Positions 13,252 to 25,027 of a stretch of 64,000 nt of DNA are shown here, in pieces. The position numbers and the translations under genes were made by a program. The notes beneath the pieces were generated by a model. That model saw only the letters and a list, made by a program, of their open reading frames with translations. It had not been told where the DNA came from and did no database searches. Source of the DNA: Siderastrea siderea. Lineage: Eukaryota; Cnidaria; Anthozoa; Scleractinia; Rhizangiidae. Positions within the stretch are counted from its first letter, which is position 1; the number at the start of each line of letters is the position of its first letter. The stretch lies in contig OZ034970.1 in assembly GCA_964030785.1 (NCBI GenBank), forward strand, positions 35,095,943 to 35,159,942. Direction: 5' to 3'.

Positions 13252-14630
13252 GTTTTGTTTTGTTTGAACATATAGTGAATCTGATTTGAAACAGATAGTC
13301 AAATATTGCAGCTTTCAAAACTACATGTGCTGTACCTTTGGTAAAGGCTATTTTATCTAGAAACATGAGGTTCTTCTTCAGAACAAAAAAAAAAGAGGTC
13401 AGCACAGAATTTCGAGTCATAAACTATTTAAATTCACTTCTGCACATTTTCAGTGTCTTTGGGCTTCAAGTAAAATCTAGAGGGTGCTTTCATCAGCTCT
13501 TCGGTTGGTGGCGGGGCCTTCATAGCGAGGGTCGGGGCAATCTGTTTGGGATTAAAATCGTCTACATCAGAGCGAGCTGAAAAACTGCCTTGGGATGCTC
13601 TACATGTATCCAACATCCTTGCCACCATGTATGGAAAGTATGTGTAGGCCTTGTCTTCCTTCACTATCTCAGCGTGGTACCGCTGGGTCCGTTTTGAATA
13701 CTTTCTGTGTGCCGCAAGTTCCCAGCCTGGGTTTTGCTTGGGCTTTTGAAAAAGGTGGAAGTTATGGTCAATGGCAGCCAGGAGGATTCTCATAATGTAG
13801 TATGGGTAACTGGAAGTGAATGAAAAATTTGGGATGTTACAATTATTTTACAGAGAGATGAGGTGGGGGGGGGGGGGGTAAGAAGGAAGAAGGTGATTAT
13901 TAGGTGGTTGTGGTCAAGTTCATTCAGGAGTACTCCTATAATGAAGTAACTGGAAGCGAATGAAAAATATGGGTTAGAACAATTTAAGACAGTGGGGAGG
14001 TGGGGGTGGGGGAGAAAAAAAAAGGTGATTAGGTACAACAAAATAACTAAAATGATTTCAAGAATAAAATATGCCTAAAAAATGAAATACATTCAACAAG
14101 ATACCCATTAAAAATAAAAAGTGGTTTTCACTCTGCACAATGGATTATCAATTATGTGATTGTACAACATTTCACTTAGATATAACACATACTCAAATGC
14201 CATCCTCTTTGGTGCATACTTCCTCATCATGCTGTTGAAATTTTCTAGTTTACCAGTATGCCTGGAAAAAAGAGAGATTAGATATGAGAACAGTGCCAAA
14301 CCCTGGATACCATAGGAAGGAACTGCCTGTGTTGATCAATTGTCTGTAAAGCAGACTGTATGGCTTACAAGCAAAAAAAAAACAGACAATACTCACCGGA
14401 ATCGAACATAGAAATGTAGGTTGCTGAGCCACTTTGGGTCGAGTACGATCTTGTGTAGCGCAGCCATTGCCTTTGAGGACTTCGACAAGGGTTTTCTTGT
14501 TGTCTCTTCTTCAACATGAGGACCATGTTTGCATGCTGACTCAGCCCAAGTGTGTTCCCCACATACATGATGCAACACTCCTTCCCATGTTTTCTGAAAG
14601 GACAACAATGCCAATCAGTTGAATGTGTAA

Positions 14631-14891
14631 GGCCGGGTCATTATTTAGAGATGGGGGGGGGGGGGGAGGGAGGGCTGGTGCATATGGAGGGAGGCCATGT
14701 TCAAGTTCTCCTGACCCTCCCCTTTGTGAAGCACATTTCTTGCTGACCCTTCCCCGCTTTGTATAACAAAGCTCCCTAGCTAATATGTGTGCATAAATTT
14801 ATGTGGCCCCCCTTTTTTTCCTGCATAAAAATCATTGACCTACCCCTACTTGCACCAGCCCTTCCCCCACCTCTAAATAATGACCAGTCCC
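14631..14891. mobile_element. 261-bp MITE with TAA target duplication
   Basis: Ends share GGTCATTATTTAGAG in inverted orientation (left GGCCGGGTCATT, right reverse complement GGGACTGGTCATT), followed by G-rich/C-rich arms and GGGCTGGTGCA / TGCACCAGCCC. TAA occurs at 14628-14630 and 14892-14894. A 3-bp TAA/TTA target duplication fits the PIF/Harbinger superfamily. It sits in the gap between the two halves of the transposase-like gene. Confidence 0.75.
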
Positions 14892-16342
14892 TAAAATGTG
14901 TCTTGGCAAAGTTTAATCAGTTTCTTGTAATCTTTTCATTGAAAGTGAAGCAATCACCTTATCAATCACCTCCAAGGCAACAACAACTTTTGACACATGT
15001 TTTATAAGAGTATAAACACAATACCGAGCACTATGTCACTAGCTGACAAATAAGGGTCTTCCACCACAGTAAGTGTTGCTTCATCATCTCTTATGGAAAT
15101 ATTCATGTCAACTACATCACACTCAGCATCAGAAAGAGAGTAATCCCCATCACTGGAACAAAATATCAGTTCACAAAATTGAACATTGTCATTCAAATAC
15201 TGTCAACACAGGGTTGTCTCCACAAGGAAAGTAGATGGTCACAAAACAACAAAAAAACCGTGATATTTATTGTCTTTCAGTTACACTGCATCTTCAAACT
15301 AATCGTTGCTGTAGCTGCTGGACATAACAGCTGAGTTATTGGCTACTTATGACAGCAGAGCAGTGAAATATCTACCGGACAACATACAATAAGGAAGTTA
15401 CTGCACAGAACCGAGATGGTCCACATTACTTATCAAATTAATAGATAACTAGAATTACCTAAAACAAGCAAAAAATTCTGAAAAGTTAGCTTGCATCCCT
15501 TGAAGGAATGAATAAATGATTGTCAAAAATTATAATTTATAGCATATAAAAAAAGAAAATACTGTTTACCTGTCACTATCTTTACTTTCATCACTTTCAT
15601 TACAAAGATCCTCTATAATCAAATCCAACCTGTGTAAAAGCCAAATTCAACAAAAACATACACTGCATTGGTTACCTTCAGTATACACTACTGACAATAT
15701 TTGTGGACAATTTACCTACTAAGCATAAGATCAGGGTGCACCAAAATAAAAAGAGTCTGTTACATTACCTGTCTCCAAATTTAAAAGGATTTCCAAATGC
15801 ATCCATTGTCCTGCTCTCATCATCATCATCATTATCATCACTGTTGTCATCATCATCACTGTCACCATCACTTTCATCTGTTTGGATCGTCACTGAATGA
15901 GGAGTAAGGATTGCCCATGACAGAGTTTACAGATGGAACTAAATTAAGATGGCTGGCTTGCTTGTTAGTGCTTGAGCTGTTCAGGTGGGAACTTGATCCA
16001 GTAACATCAACATTTCTGCAATATGAAAAAGTAATCACAATATCAGTTGAGAAAGCTAATGAGCAACAACACATACTGTTACGATCATTTATAGAACTTG
16101 TATTTTAGATGCCATGGAAAGGGTATACACTAAACATCTTGGTAGCTGAATCTTCAAACAGATGCTCTTTTGTATGAGAAAATATTACGGAATAATCAAT
16201 ATATGGACTACAACTGAAACAAGAAATGAGGACGCCCTTCCCAGTAGTAAACAAAGGGGTCAGTTTCTAAGCAACTGTGGTGCTGCATGGGTGGGGAAGT
16301 GAAACACAACACTTTGGATTAATTTTATCAACTGAGTTGATA

Positions 16343-16473
16343 AGGTAAATTGGCCACTGTAAAGAGACTGAAAGCTGATCTCTTGTGCATTAGCCCTGCG
16401 TCAGAGGGAAGCTGACAAAGGGCTAATGCTCAAACCGTCAACTTTCGATCTCTTTACAGTAGCCAATTTACCT
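16343..16473. repeat. 131-bp inverted-repeat (fold-back) element
   Basis: The left arm AGGTAAATTGGCCACTGTAA pairs with the right arm TTACAGTAGCCAATTTACCT, and the pairing continues inward through AAAGAGA and GGGCTAATG. It lies in an intron of the transposase-like gene. Confidence 0.7.
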
Positions 16474-16507
16474 CATGCATTCCAGTAGTAAGTTGTAAAA
16501 GAAAAAC

Positions 16508-16600
16508 AAGGCTTGAACAGGAATCAAACCCCATGAACCCTCTGATGCCAATGCAACACTCAAACTAACTGTGCTACCAAGCCAGCTGAGAGCTGGGCTG
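16508..16600 (-). mobile_element. tRNA-derived SINE head
   Basis: The minus strand has an A-box-like TAGCACAGTTAG (16565-16576) and a B-box-like GGTTTGATTCC (16520-16530) at tRNA-like spacing, in a sequence that begins like a tRNA (GGCTTGGTAGC). Imperfect boxes and an A/T-rich tail beyond it argue for a SINE rather than a working tRNA gene. Confidence 0.5.
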
Positions 16601-17585
16601 TTGTATATAGATCTATGTTCTGCCTTAAATTTTGCTTGGCTTGAATATTTCCAGACCTGCAGGAATCGACATATTTAATATAATATACTGCTTTTAGTGC
16701 AATTTCCTACGCCCTCAGAGGGTGTTACATGCTATGGACATAATAATTATTATTGAGGGCTAACAAGTGACAAACTTCATACCTTATAAACACAAAAAAG
16801 TAATAGTAATACCACTGAATATAAACTTACAAGCTTTCACTATGGCTGCTTTCAAGAGATAATCTCCATTTTTTCGCCACTCTAACTGACGTCAAATTCG
16901 AACTTGCTCCTGGATTACGACGTCGCTTTGCAGTCGACAAGAACAGGCGTTGAAGACAGCAACGGGTCTAGATCACGAGAAATCTCTCTGTTTTCACCTG
17001 GCTCCAAAATTCCACAGCTGAAATTAATGTTTGCAAAAAAATGTCAGAACAATCACGATTAAAGCTGAAAGACTCGAAAAGCACGTAAACAAGAAGGTTA
17101 TGATTCGCTTGTCAAATAACAAACAATAAAAAACTCGGGCTTACCTCACAGGCCGTAAAGTTCTATCCGTCGGTATATGAAGAAGAAATTCGGCAAACTC
17201 ACTATTTGTGGCTCCCTCAAAACCAAGTGCTACCTTTCTTTCGTTCCACAGGACAAACACAGAAGATCTAAGCTTTATCTGGCGGACCGAACCCGCTAAA
17301 CGCGGTCTTCCTCGCGTCGGATTCGACATGTTTTAACAGACATCACATTATATTTTGCCAGACTACGGATAAAACTTAAGCAAAATCAACAAAAAAAACA
17401 GTCAGAAATGTTCCCTGACAATTATAGTACTCGATTGAATGCCTAAGAGCAAGGATCAATCAATGAGACGGCCGATGGAAGCGGATTGGAAAGACCAACG
17501 ATAATGCTCGGATTTTTCAACATCAAGAAAATGGCCGCCAATGCTCGCAGCGCGCAATGCATACTGGGCAAAACTGGGTCTTTAA

Positions 17586-20500
17586 GAAGATTATAACTTT
17601 GATTGTTCCAGCAGTGATTCCTTTTTAAAGCAAAAAGTCGCAAATTGGTTTCGTACTGTGCGTTCCCCTTAGGAACCTTACTGAAATCACACGTGTAGTG
17701 TATATTGAGATACAAAGTACACATCCAGAAATGTTTGCAAAGGATGAGACTGTACAATTGCTTGCAAGACATGTTTTCAATTAACTTCAAATTGGTGATT
17801 AAATTAATCCTTTTTATTGATCTATACGGTATTTTAATCTGGGATCAAACATCGGCTTTTCTTTCATGGATTTAAGTTGTATTTATTCAGGTACCATAGC
17901 TGACCTTCAATAATCCACAATGCATGTATAACGTACTGCCTGAATACTCCTTACAAATGATATTGCCGTCATATAAGGTAAACTGGCAATTGCAATTGCC
18001 TGGTTGTAGAAATCAACTGATGCTGCTAAAAGCCTCATCAAATTAGCGAATTGGGCAAGTTTGAGAGTCGGGTCTAGGTAAAAGTCAAAGCTATGTAGCT
18101 CTACAAAATATGGAAAATTTTCCTACGTTTTTTTGCTGGCGGACAGCCCGGAGGGGCGTTTTAACAGTTTTTGTTTTTAATTACAAAAGAGAGTGATTCT
18201 TCAGGTTCATATTGCCCAGTACCAAAACGAATCCCAACAGATCTAGAAGATATATGTTTTGGTTCTGAGCTTGTAAAATCATAGATAGTTATGTAATCAT
18301 AGGTGGCTGTTTCAGTGAGTGTTCTTCGAAAAGCTATTTTAATACCTCCATAAAACTACCGCATATATTTGTGGTTAAAGTGAAGTTGGAAATGTTAATG
18401 CGTATGTTGATTAATTTGAAAGCACGACCAGAAACAACAAAAGCAAAGGGGTAACAAATAGATGATGGATCATACATCATATTTATTTTCATTCCTTGCG
18501 AGGTTGACGGAGTGGAAAGAATGAAGGGGGCCGTGTTTCTTAACAAAATTAAGTTCCTAATGCCTCCTGAATTGTATTGAGAAGGAGGATCTATTTCAGT
18601 TACTCAAGAGTGTCTATTTTCTCTCGCATTCCTAATCTACAGTAATCCTTCAGCGTTAATTGAACAGACCAAAATTGAAAAGTAATTAATTTTCTGCACG
18701 TCCACCCTATGCCTGTATGTAAACACAAGCTTATTACGATTTGGTTTTTCTAGAACAATCAATAAAAAGTTAGTCACTGCTCGTACGATTCAGAAAGGAG
18801 GCAAAAAAGCCGGTCAATTACGCAATCAACATTGGTAAATTCGTAAAATAAGCATTTGAAAGCTGATAGGAAGTAGGTTTTTTTGTTTTCTTTTACGAAC
18901 AGTGTTTACTTTGGTTATAAGGTTGCTAAAAATATCACGCTATATGTCCAAAATAACAATTTGGTCAAAGGACAATCGGTAATTGCTGCCGAAAATCATT
19001 CTTCCTCAATTTGAAAATAAGGCCAAAGGAACGATTTTGCGCAAATTTGGCGCTGGTCACATCATGATTTTTAAAACTTTGTATGAGGTTGCAACAAGGT
19101 CTTGACAAGGTTGCCTTAACAACCGTGAGACAAGCTAGGGGCACTCAGGTTCTAAAATTGTTTCAACTTTCACTGAGCTAACGAATTTGAACGCATTAAC
19201 CTGTCTCAGCTTATACAAATACCTCCGGAAGAAATCAGAGAAAACAAAAAGCGACATCTCAAGTATTTTTCTAAATGTTTTACTTTGAGTGACCCCGATG
19301 ATTGGAGATTTTATACATTAAACCGCTCCCTTCGTGTCGGATGATTTCGCATTCCCTTAGTGTTTCTTCAGCATGCCCTTGAATCGCCCTTAGGCCAGAG
19401 TTCATCGAAAGCTTACGAGAAAATCAGTTGAGTATGCTAGGTCAGAACGGCTGGGTAGACCCCTCTTTGTTTTATGTCAACCGGGCCCTGGTCCTGATGT
19501 CAGCATGAACGCGTTGTATCTATCAATGCACCCTTTTCCCTGCGTTTTTACGGCATGGTATATCGTATGACCAACTAAAATAGCAGTTCGATACAACGTC
19601 CCGTGATCTGAAATAGGCAATTTACACACGAGCAAATTTTGACAAGTTTGTTTTGCTCATGTAGATGTCGTGAGAGAATTTGTCAGATTTTTCGATGGCA
19701 AATGTCTTTGCTAAAAACGGGCATACCAGTTTTCATTTATCAAAGAACAAAAAATGGCCAAATCTTAATTTTGCTAGTGTAGGTAGATCACCAAAGAAAC
19801 CTTGTCAAAAATATGGGGAAAACCAATTGCTGGGCCCTTCGATCGCGCGACTTTTTGTAGCTTTTATGCCGCCGCTTCGTGTGGTTCAGCCGTTTAGGAC
19901 GAGCCTCGATTATCCATGGGCCAGACAGACCCCGTATCTGTTTCTGCGTCTCTTTTCAGCTGCATTTTGGACAATAAGTACTGCTGCCTGGCCAAGTGCA
20001 TTCATTAAACCGCGTTAGGCCCCGCAAGAAAGGGTTCAACTTTTGCCGATTTATCAAAGTGTTGAAATGTTGAATGCTGTTGATGTTACTTTTTTCTGTT
20101 CTATGGTGTGAATAACAATGTTGAATACGCTATTTCCGAGTTGTCTTATGCCTCTTTTTCAAAGCGAACCCAAGTGCATAACCTCTGAGATTCCAGCAGT
20201 GGATCAGGTATCTTTTTGTTGCTTGTGCAGAGCTTTAAAATGTACGGAATTCAACACTAGACGGATTTTTCAACCACCAACTACAATTCGAAGACACTAA
20301 ATGAAAAGTGTGGAAAGTCAATTTTTTGTATTGATAGAAAAAGAAGTCAACACATCTTTGACAACCGTTTTTCTCTGCCTGGTTATATTTGTCGCCCACA
20401 GTTTGCTAATAAGTTGGCCGCCTGTAGTTACGATGCTCACCCAGGCCAACTTGAGTCTGTTTTTGCTTTATTTGAATGTTAATATTCAATGTTTTTTTTG

Positions 20501-21034
20501 TATAAAAAGCAATATCTAACTATAATTGCGCCTTCACACGACAAAGTAAAGTCTCCAAAATCGGGTTGTCAAACGTGCCGTCCATTGTGCTTTCGTCACT
20601 TGATTTGTGACTAACAATACAAAATGTCGGCGAAAAAACGACAGACTACGTTTAAATGAATTGACGAAATTCCAAAATACAAAGATAAAAACCAAAACCA
20701 AGATTGACAGAAGCAATTTCTAATCGAAGAGGTTTCTCTGGTTGGTGCACTTAGACTCGCCAAGAGAGAGACTCATGCTCGATATAAACGGTTTTGTCCA
20801 AACCTTCCTTTTTCCCTATCGCTTACTGTTTCGCTTTTCGCCGAAAAAATACAGTAGATAGTAATAGGCACGAAGCCGCCACTCGTCTTGTGTGCCATTG
20901 CGACGCGGTAGTGCTCCTAGGAGACGCCATGTTGCAATGTGACGTACTGACATGTACGTTTTAGGTACGACTTGTTAAAGGAGATGTTTGCCAGCTTATT
21001 GAGGCCTGCCAAATTACAATACCTAGGAATAATG
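17586..21034. other. Non-coding flank and dispersed repeats
   Basis: No gene recognised. About 18180-19290 resembles 48410-49040 (the flank of the third module), so the flank of the left gene seems to continue here after the transposon. About 19300-20100 shows nothing I can support; the 112-codon open frame at 19680 has no recognisable features. Confidence 0.5.
20190..20620. repeat. Dispersed repeat, copy 1 (partner near 56260-56790)
   Basis: Shares long similar stretches with about 56260-56790 in the same orientation, for example GCCTGGTTATATTTGTCGCC and ACACGACAAAGTAA followed by AATCGGGTTGTC. No coding signal, no terminal repeats found. Confidence 0.65.
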
Positions 21035-22018
21035 GCGGATGAACGGAACGACAACGCGGCAGACGATTCAACGCGCTCGGCTGCTCAGTGTTCGTTTTTC
21101 TTGACTATCCCGGAGCGGAAAAAAGAAACTGCTCGTGTAATATAACATAATTTTGTCCAGCTCAGATTTCTTGTGTCTTGCTCGCTTTTCCATTTGTAAG
21201 TGGGCAAATTTGTTTAGCCGCGTTGCCGACGACAGTAGTCGAAGAGAGTAGAATGGGATATTTTCTGCACATTTCAAGTTTGCAAACTACTAGCAAAACT
21301 GCAGTTTTTAATGAGGTATTAACTTTACTTTAGGCCCTCTTATCTGGCTCAAGTGAAAATTGAAACCGTTAGTCTTGCCAGTGGGGGGCCCCACTTGCCA
21401 CGTTGATAATGAAATTATTGTTGTTCACTCAAGTTCCGGAAATTGATTTTTATGTCAACCAAGACAGACTATCAACATTTATATCTCTTGAGATGAACCC
21501 CCTAGCAAACCCACCTGCAACATGTTGATTCTGTACATTATTTTGTGTATTTTTGATTTGATTTGGAAATGGTTGCAATTTACTTCACACCTCTATCGTC
21601 TCCAAAACGAAGACCTCTAAGACTACTTTCTTTGGTGTAACGGTTTGACAGAAATCCCTCTAATGTGGGAAGGTTGCCAACATGTTAATGGACTTGAGAG
21701 TAAAGAAAGTTTGGGGCCATTTTCTCGGTATTGTGTTTCCTAGGTTGTATTATAAAGTCGTTTTTAAACGAGTCTAATAAAATTCTAAATTAAGAGTTGA
21801 ACTGCCTTTTTTAAAACGAAACCTAAACGTGTGCTGCTCAACCAAACGCATTTGTATAATTTTTGGGCGGTGCGACACCAGGTTCAAACTCCAGGGCACA
21901 ATTGGTGCCAAAGGCAAAAAAAAAATGCTAACAATTTGCGTGACAACAAGAGCCGCAATGCTGGTAGTTTTCAGAAAGGAAAATGTAATAAATAGTAATA
22001 CTAAGAGTATGAAAATAC

Positions 22019-22454
22019 CTGTTTTGTTAGCGCAGGCGCAGTTTCGAGGCTCAAGGACTCCAAACAACATCAGAAGTGTCAGCAAGACTGAAGCCGCAGA
22101 TAGAAGACATAAAGTGATTAAAATCACCTGATCACTAGTGTGATAACGCGATCTTTTGTTCGACAAAGAGCCACCTTCAGGTTCCCATGAAAGACGTTTT
22201 GGACAGTGGCTCCCAGGACGGTTTTTCTTTCCATTTTGAAACAGGCTACTTGCGTTATGCAGCTGCTGTTCAGGAATACCATCAAGCCCCTCTTGATATT
22301 CCTTAGCGCCATAGTCGTCAATATTGAAGGACTCCTTATCCTCTTTATTATTGAAGTGGTTTTTGTCTTTTTCTCTGACAAGTGAGACTGATAATTCAGT
22401 TTCAACCGAAGTATTCGTCGAAGGTGACACGCGAGCTTCGTTTAAAAACGACAT
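22019..22454 (-). CDS. Orphan first exon of the collagen-like membrane protein family (module 1)
   Basis: A 436-nt exon, 145 codons plus one nucleotide, start ATG at 22452-22454 (MSFLNEARVS). An upstream in-frame ATG exists but lies in the conserved 5' leader, so the start shared by all paralogues is preferred. It encodes an acidic cytosolic tail, a basic KRSR patch, a membrane segment ([20 protein letters not shown]) and CACANKTG with an NKT sequon. The donor CAG|GTATTT is the same as in both full-length paralogues. No stalk, collagen or Cys-rich exons are found between this exon and the next recognisable gene on its left. The frame stays open past the donor to 21774, but the paralogues break it there, so that part is taken as intron. 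It could be an alternative first exon of the left gene or a dead duplicate. Confidence 0.75.
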
Positions 22455-22530
22455 TTTTGTTCGCCTGTTTTTCCGTGTGGAGGTAGAGGTGAATAGGAGT
22501 GAGTGAGTGAGTGAGTTGTCATGGAGTGGA

Positions 22531-22536
22531 TTTATA
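22531..22536 (-). promoter_or_regulatory. TATA box of module 1
   Basis: TATAAA on the minus strand, 77 nt upstream of the ATG at 22454, within the leader block shared by all family members. Confidence 0.6.
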
Positions 22537-22766
22537 TTTACAGCGTTGTCAAGCGAACTGACAGAAAACGCCACTCAAAATGCCACTGTGAACTTTGATC
22601 ATTGATATAAATAAGAAACTTCCTTATTGCGTAAGTTATCTTTAAAGCAAGGATTAAACTATCTTGTAAAAGAGTCACTTCTTATGTCATTTGAACTCCA
22701 CGGTTATGGTATAAATGGCTTTTATTTCACCTTCGTTAAGATGTTCGACTACTATAGTTTTACTAT

Positions 22767-22941
22767 AAACTAATTGCGATTTTGAGACGGCAATTCTGCA
22801 TTATATTGACGGTTAGTTGGAAGAAAATATATTCCGTGTTGAGCGGAGTCGCGAAGCGACGGAGCCCAATACGGAGAATATATTTTTCTCCAACGCCGTC
22901 AATATAATGTAGAATTGCCGTCTTAAAATCGCCATTAGTTT
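22767..22941. repeat. 175-bp near-perfect palindrome, copy 1
   Basis: Arms of about 86 nt fold back around GTCGC-GAA-GCGAC, centred on 22854. The outer part reads AAACTAATTGCGATTTTGAG and is mirrored at the other end. Other copies are centred on 31768 and 42240. A hairpin or fold-back mobile element is likely; open frames across it are translations of the palindrome. Confidence 0.85.
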
Positions 22942-23646
22942 TCTATCACGATTCAATCGTTTTTCAGGCAAAACAAACTCAAAACTGAGAATTTCCTTCA
23001 CGATTTGAAAGATAATTTCTTTCAACTTTTCAAGTCTTGAACACGAATGTTTGTACACGCTATCAGATCTTTGTTTTGCAGAAAAATTATCAAAATATGG
23101 ACTTGTCTCACCTTAAATCGGTGCTTCACACAAATAAATTCAAAGTAGCATCTTTATTTAGTTTTGTTAGGTTCCAGAATACGACAAGACAGGTAAAAGA
23201 ACGCAAACTCGACTACCTTTTCGTCAAAACTTTTACAAAAACTTGATTGCGTGAATAGCGCGTGCACAACAAACCTCGACAAAAACAAACTGTTAAAAAC
23301 AAATGAAAACACGTTTTAATTCTCGTCTTAATAATTATTTTGCCTTTTCGATAACATGGACTCTAAATTTGAATATCACTTTCCTTAATCTTTCAAATGG
23401 CAAATTGATTTACATTTGTGGCCGCTTTTTGACGAGAAACTTTGAATTTCTCTTTTGAATGGAAGGAGCCCAACATAAACGGCGCGAAATTTTCAACCAA
23501 TCACTGGCTCGCTTTTAAGACGTCAATACGCAGTTATATATGACGTCTCAACAACAACAAAAAATTGAAAGAAGCTGAGAATCGTGATACTGACTTTAAT
23601 CATGACTCTTTAGATGATGGTACGATCAAGCACCAAGAAGAACTTA

Positions 23647-25027
23647 GGGACTGTGCAATAATTACCTGGAGGGGGGGGGAGGTTGGTAAATGGATAAAAT
23701 AAGGGTCAAAATTAAGTCGCACCCCCCATCACTAAGCGAAAAATTAACTTTAACCTCCCCTCACCTACTGATAATATTAAGGTCAACCCCCCCCCTTCCC
23801 CCCGTCCAGTGCTTGCTCCCCGCATTGGTTCCCTCATACCTAATTTACGTGCGGTTGGATGTCTTTCTCAGGCACAAAAAGTACTTCAAATAACTCTTCA
23901 ACATACGAGTTCTCTCCATCGGAATCACTTGACTCTGATTCTCAAGTTGTGTCGTCTTCACACAAGTTACAAAATTCTTCTCTTCCAGAACATCCTGGCA
24001 GCATTTTCATGCACGTGCATGGCTGAGAACTCGTTTAGTTAAATCAGCCTTACTTCCGCTTATCTTGAGACCATGTTGTTTCAAATACATTTTTAGCTGG
24101 TTGTTCGCAAGCGCTTCCATATCTGTTTCATTTTCCAAGAAATATTAGAGCGTTCCTTTATCTTACTCTTTTTTCGCCTTTGCATCCAAGAACTCAAGGT
24201 GCTCTATATAACTTTTACACGCAGTCTCGTCCACGTTGTACTGGGAACAGAACTCTTGCAAAGACCTTTCTTCAGAGGAGGAAATTTCCCCGTTGAACAA
24301 TTTCTTTATCTGGAAACTCAGGAGAAGTTTATAAGCTTACTTTGCAAAGTACTCAAACTGTTCATATTTACATAGATCAATTTATTGCTATTAAAGTCAA
24401 CAGTTGGGTTTTCCATTCTCTTTAATTAGTATAATACAATGTAGGCTATCCTACACTGGCATCTTTCTTTTTCATTGAATAACATCATAGTATCAGGGCC
24501 ATAGCGAGGCTTTTCTGATAACCGAGGCAATTGCGAAAGCGCCGAAGACACGAGCTTTTAGGGGGTGTGGGGGCATGCTCCCCCAGAAAATTTCAAAATC
24601 TAGACGCTCAGAAATGCCATTTTAAGCGTTTTCCTGGTGATTTCCCCCCAAACATAACCAAAATCCAAACTAACTTTAACAGCATTCCTGGTGCCAATAA
24701 AGTAGAACTGTTTGAATATATAACAGAGGCATTCCTCTCTTACTGCATGACAGACAGGGAAATATTAGATAATCAGCCAGTTCAGCGATCAAAGCACCTG
24801 GAGTTGATATTTTCCCAGTTTAATTCCAGTGTAAGCAAGTATAAATGTTTGAACTCTAATAGCTCTTCTACCACTTTTCCAGTTTGTGAAAAAGAGTGAA
24901 AAAAGTAATGCCCCCCCCGTATGTATTAAATTTTACATCCAACCCCCCCTCGCGTCTAGTTGTGATTTTCCCCTATGCCCCCCTCTGGTTTCCCAACCCC
25001 CCCTTCCAGGTAATTATTGCACAGTCC
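23647..25027. mobile_element. Harbinger-like TTA-target element, copy 1
   Basis: Terminal inverted repeats start GGGACTGTGCAATAATTACC, followed by G- or C-rich tracts, and are flanked by TTA at 23644-23646 and 25028-25030. The right terminus has lost one C. The inside matches the copy at 32565-33965. It is non-autonomous as far as I can see; a broken SAP-like coding remnant lies on the minus strand. Confidence 0.75.

Larger units (their letters stand above)
13434..17329 (-). pseudogene. Transposase-like gene of the TTAA element, internally deleted
   Basis: Minus-strand exons with good splice sites: 17145-17329 (start MSNPTRGRPRLAG, with FVLWNERK and NSEFAEFLL), 16998-17017, 16831-16909, 15769-16015 (acidic, Asp/Ser-rich), 15570-15629, 15025-15152, 14397-14593 (includes CGEHTWAESACKHG), 14187-14261 (RHTGKLENFNSMMRKYAPKR) and 13434-13809 (RILLAAIDHNFHLFQKPK, KYSKRTQRYHAEIVKEDK). 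The C-terminal three exons resemble, from memory, a transposon-encoded family frequent in cnidarians and fish; I cannot name it with certainty. The exon ending at 15025 leaves phase 1 while that starting at 14593 needs phase 0, and the central several hundred residues are absent, so the gene is broken. Exon 15769-16015 also needs a 1-nt shift to join its two open halves. No catalytic DDE residues can be assigned. Confidence 0.6.
10875..17581. mobile_element. Two-gene TTAA-target DNA transposon (Kolobok- or piggyBac-like by target site)
   Basis: The left terminus AGACCCAGTTTAGCCCA and the right terminus (reverse complement AGACCCAGTTTTGCCCA) form imperfect terminal inverted repeats of about 35 bp. 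They are flanked by TTAA at 10871-10874 and 17582-17585. Inside are two convergent genes whose starts lie about 190 bp and 250 bp from the ends (11065 on plus, 17329 on minus), the layout of a compact two-gene transposon. TTAA target duplication is characteristic of the piggyBac and Kolobok superfamilies. Which superfamily this belongs to is inference, because the catalytic middle of the transposase-like gene is missing. Nested insertions: a MITE at 14631-14891, an inverted-repeat element at 16343-16473 and a tRNA-derived SINE head at about 16508-16600. Confidence 0.8.

Noticed and set aside
16508..16600. Functional tRNA gene
   Set aside because: A and B boxes are imperfect and no full cloverleaf with paired acceptor ends could be drawn; a tRNA-derived SINE is the better reading.
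19680..20018. 112-codon plus-strand open frame
   Set aside because: No recognisable motif, splice context or paralogue; length is within chance for this base composition.
21774..22018. Read-through of module 1 first exon into intron 1 (open to 21774)
   Set aside because: The donor CAG|GTATTT is shared by all paralogues, and the continuation is frameshifted or stopped in the other modules and in the left gene.
22813..23058. Recurring 70-81-residue minus-strand frames across the palindromes (also 31727-31939, 42199-42411)
   Set aside because: They are translations of the fold-back repeat and its flank, conserved only because the units are recent duplicates; no start context, splice or family match.
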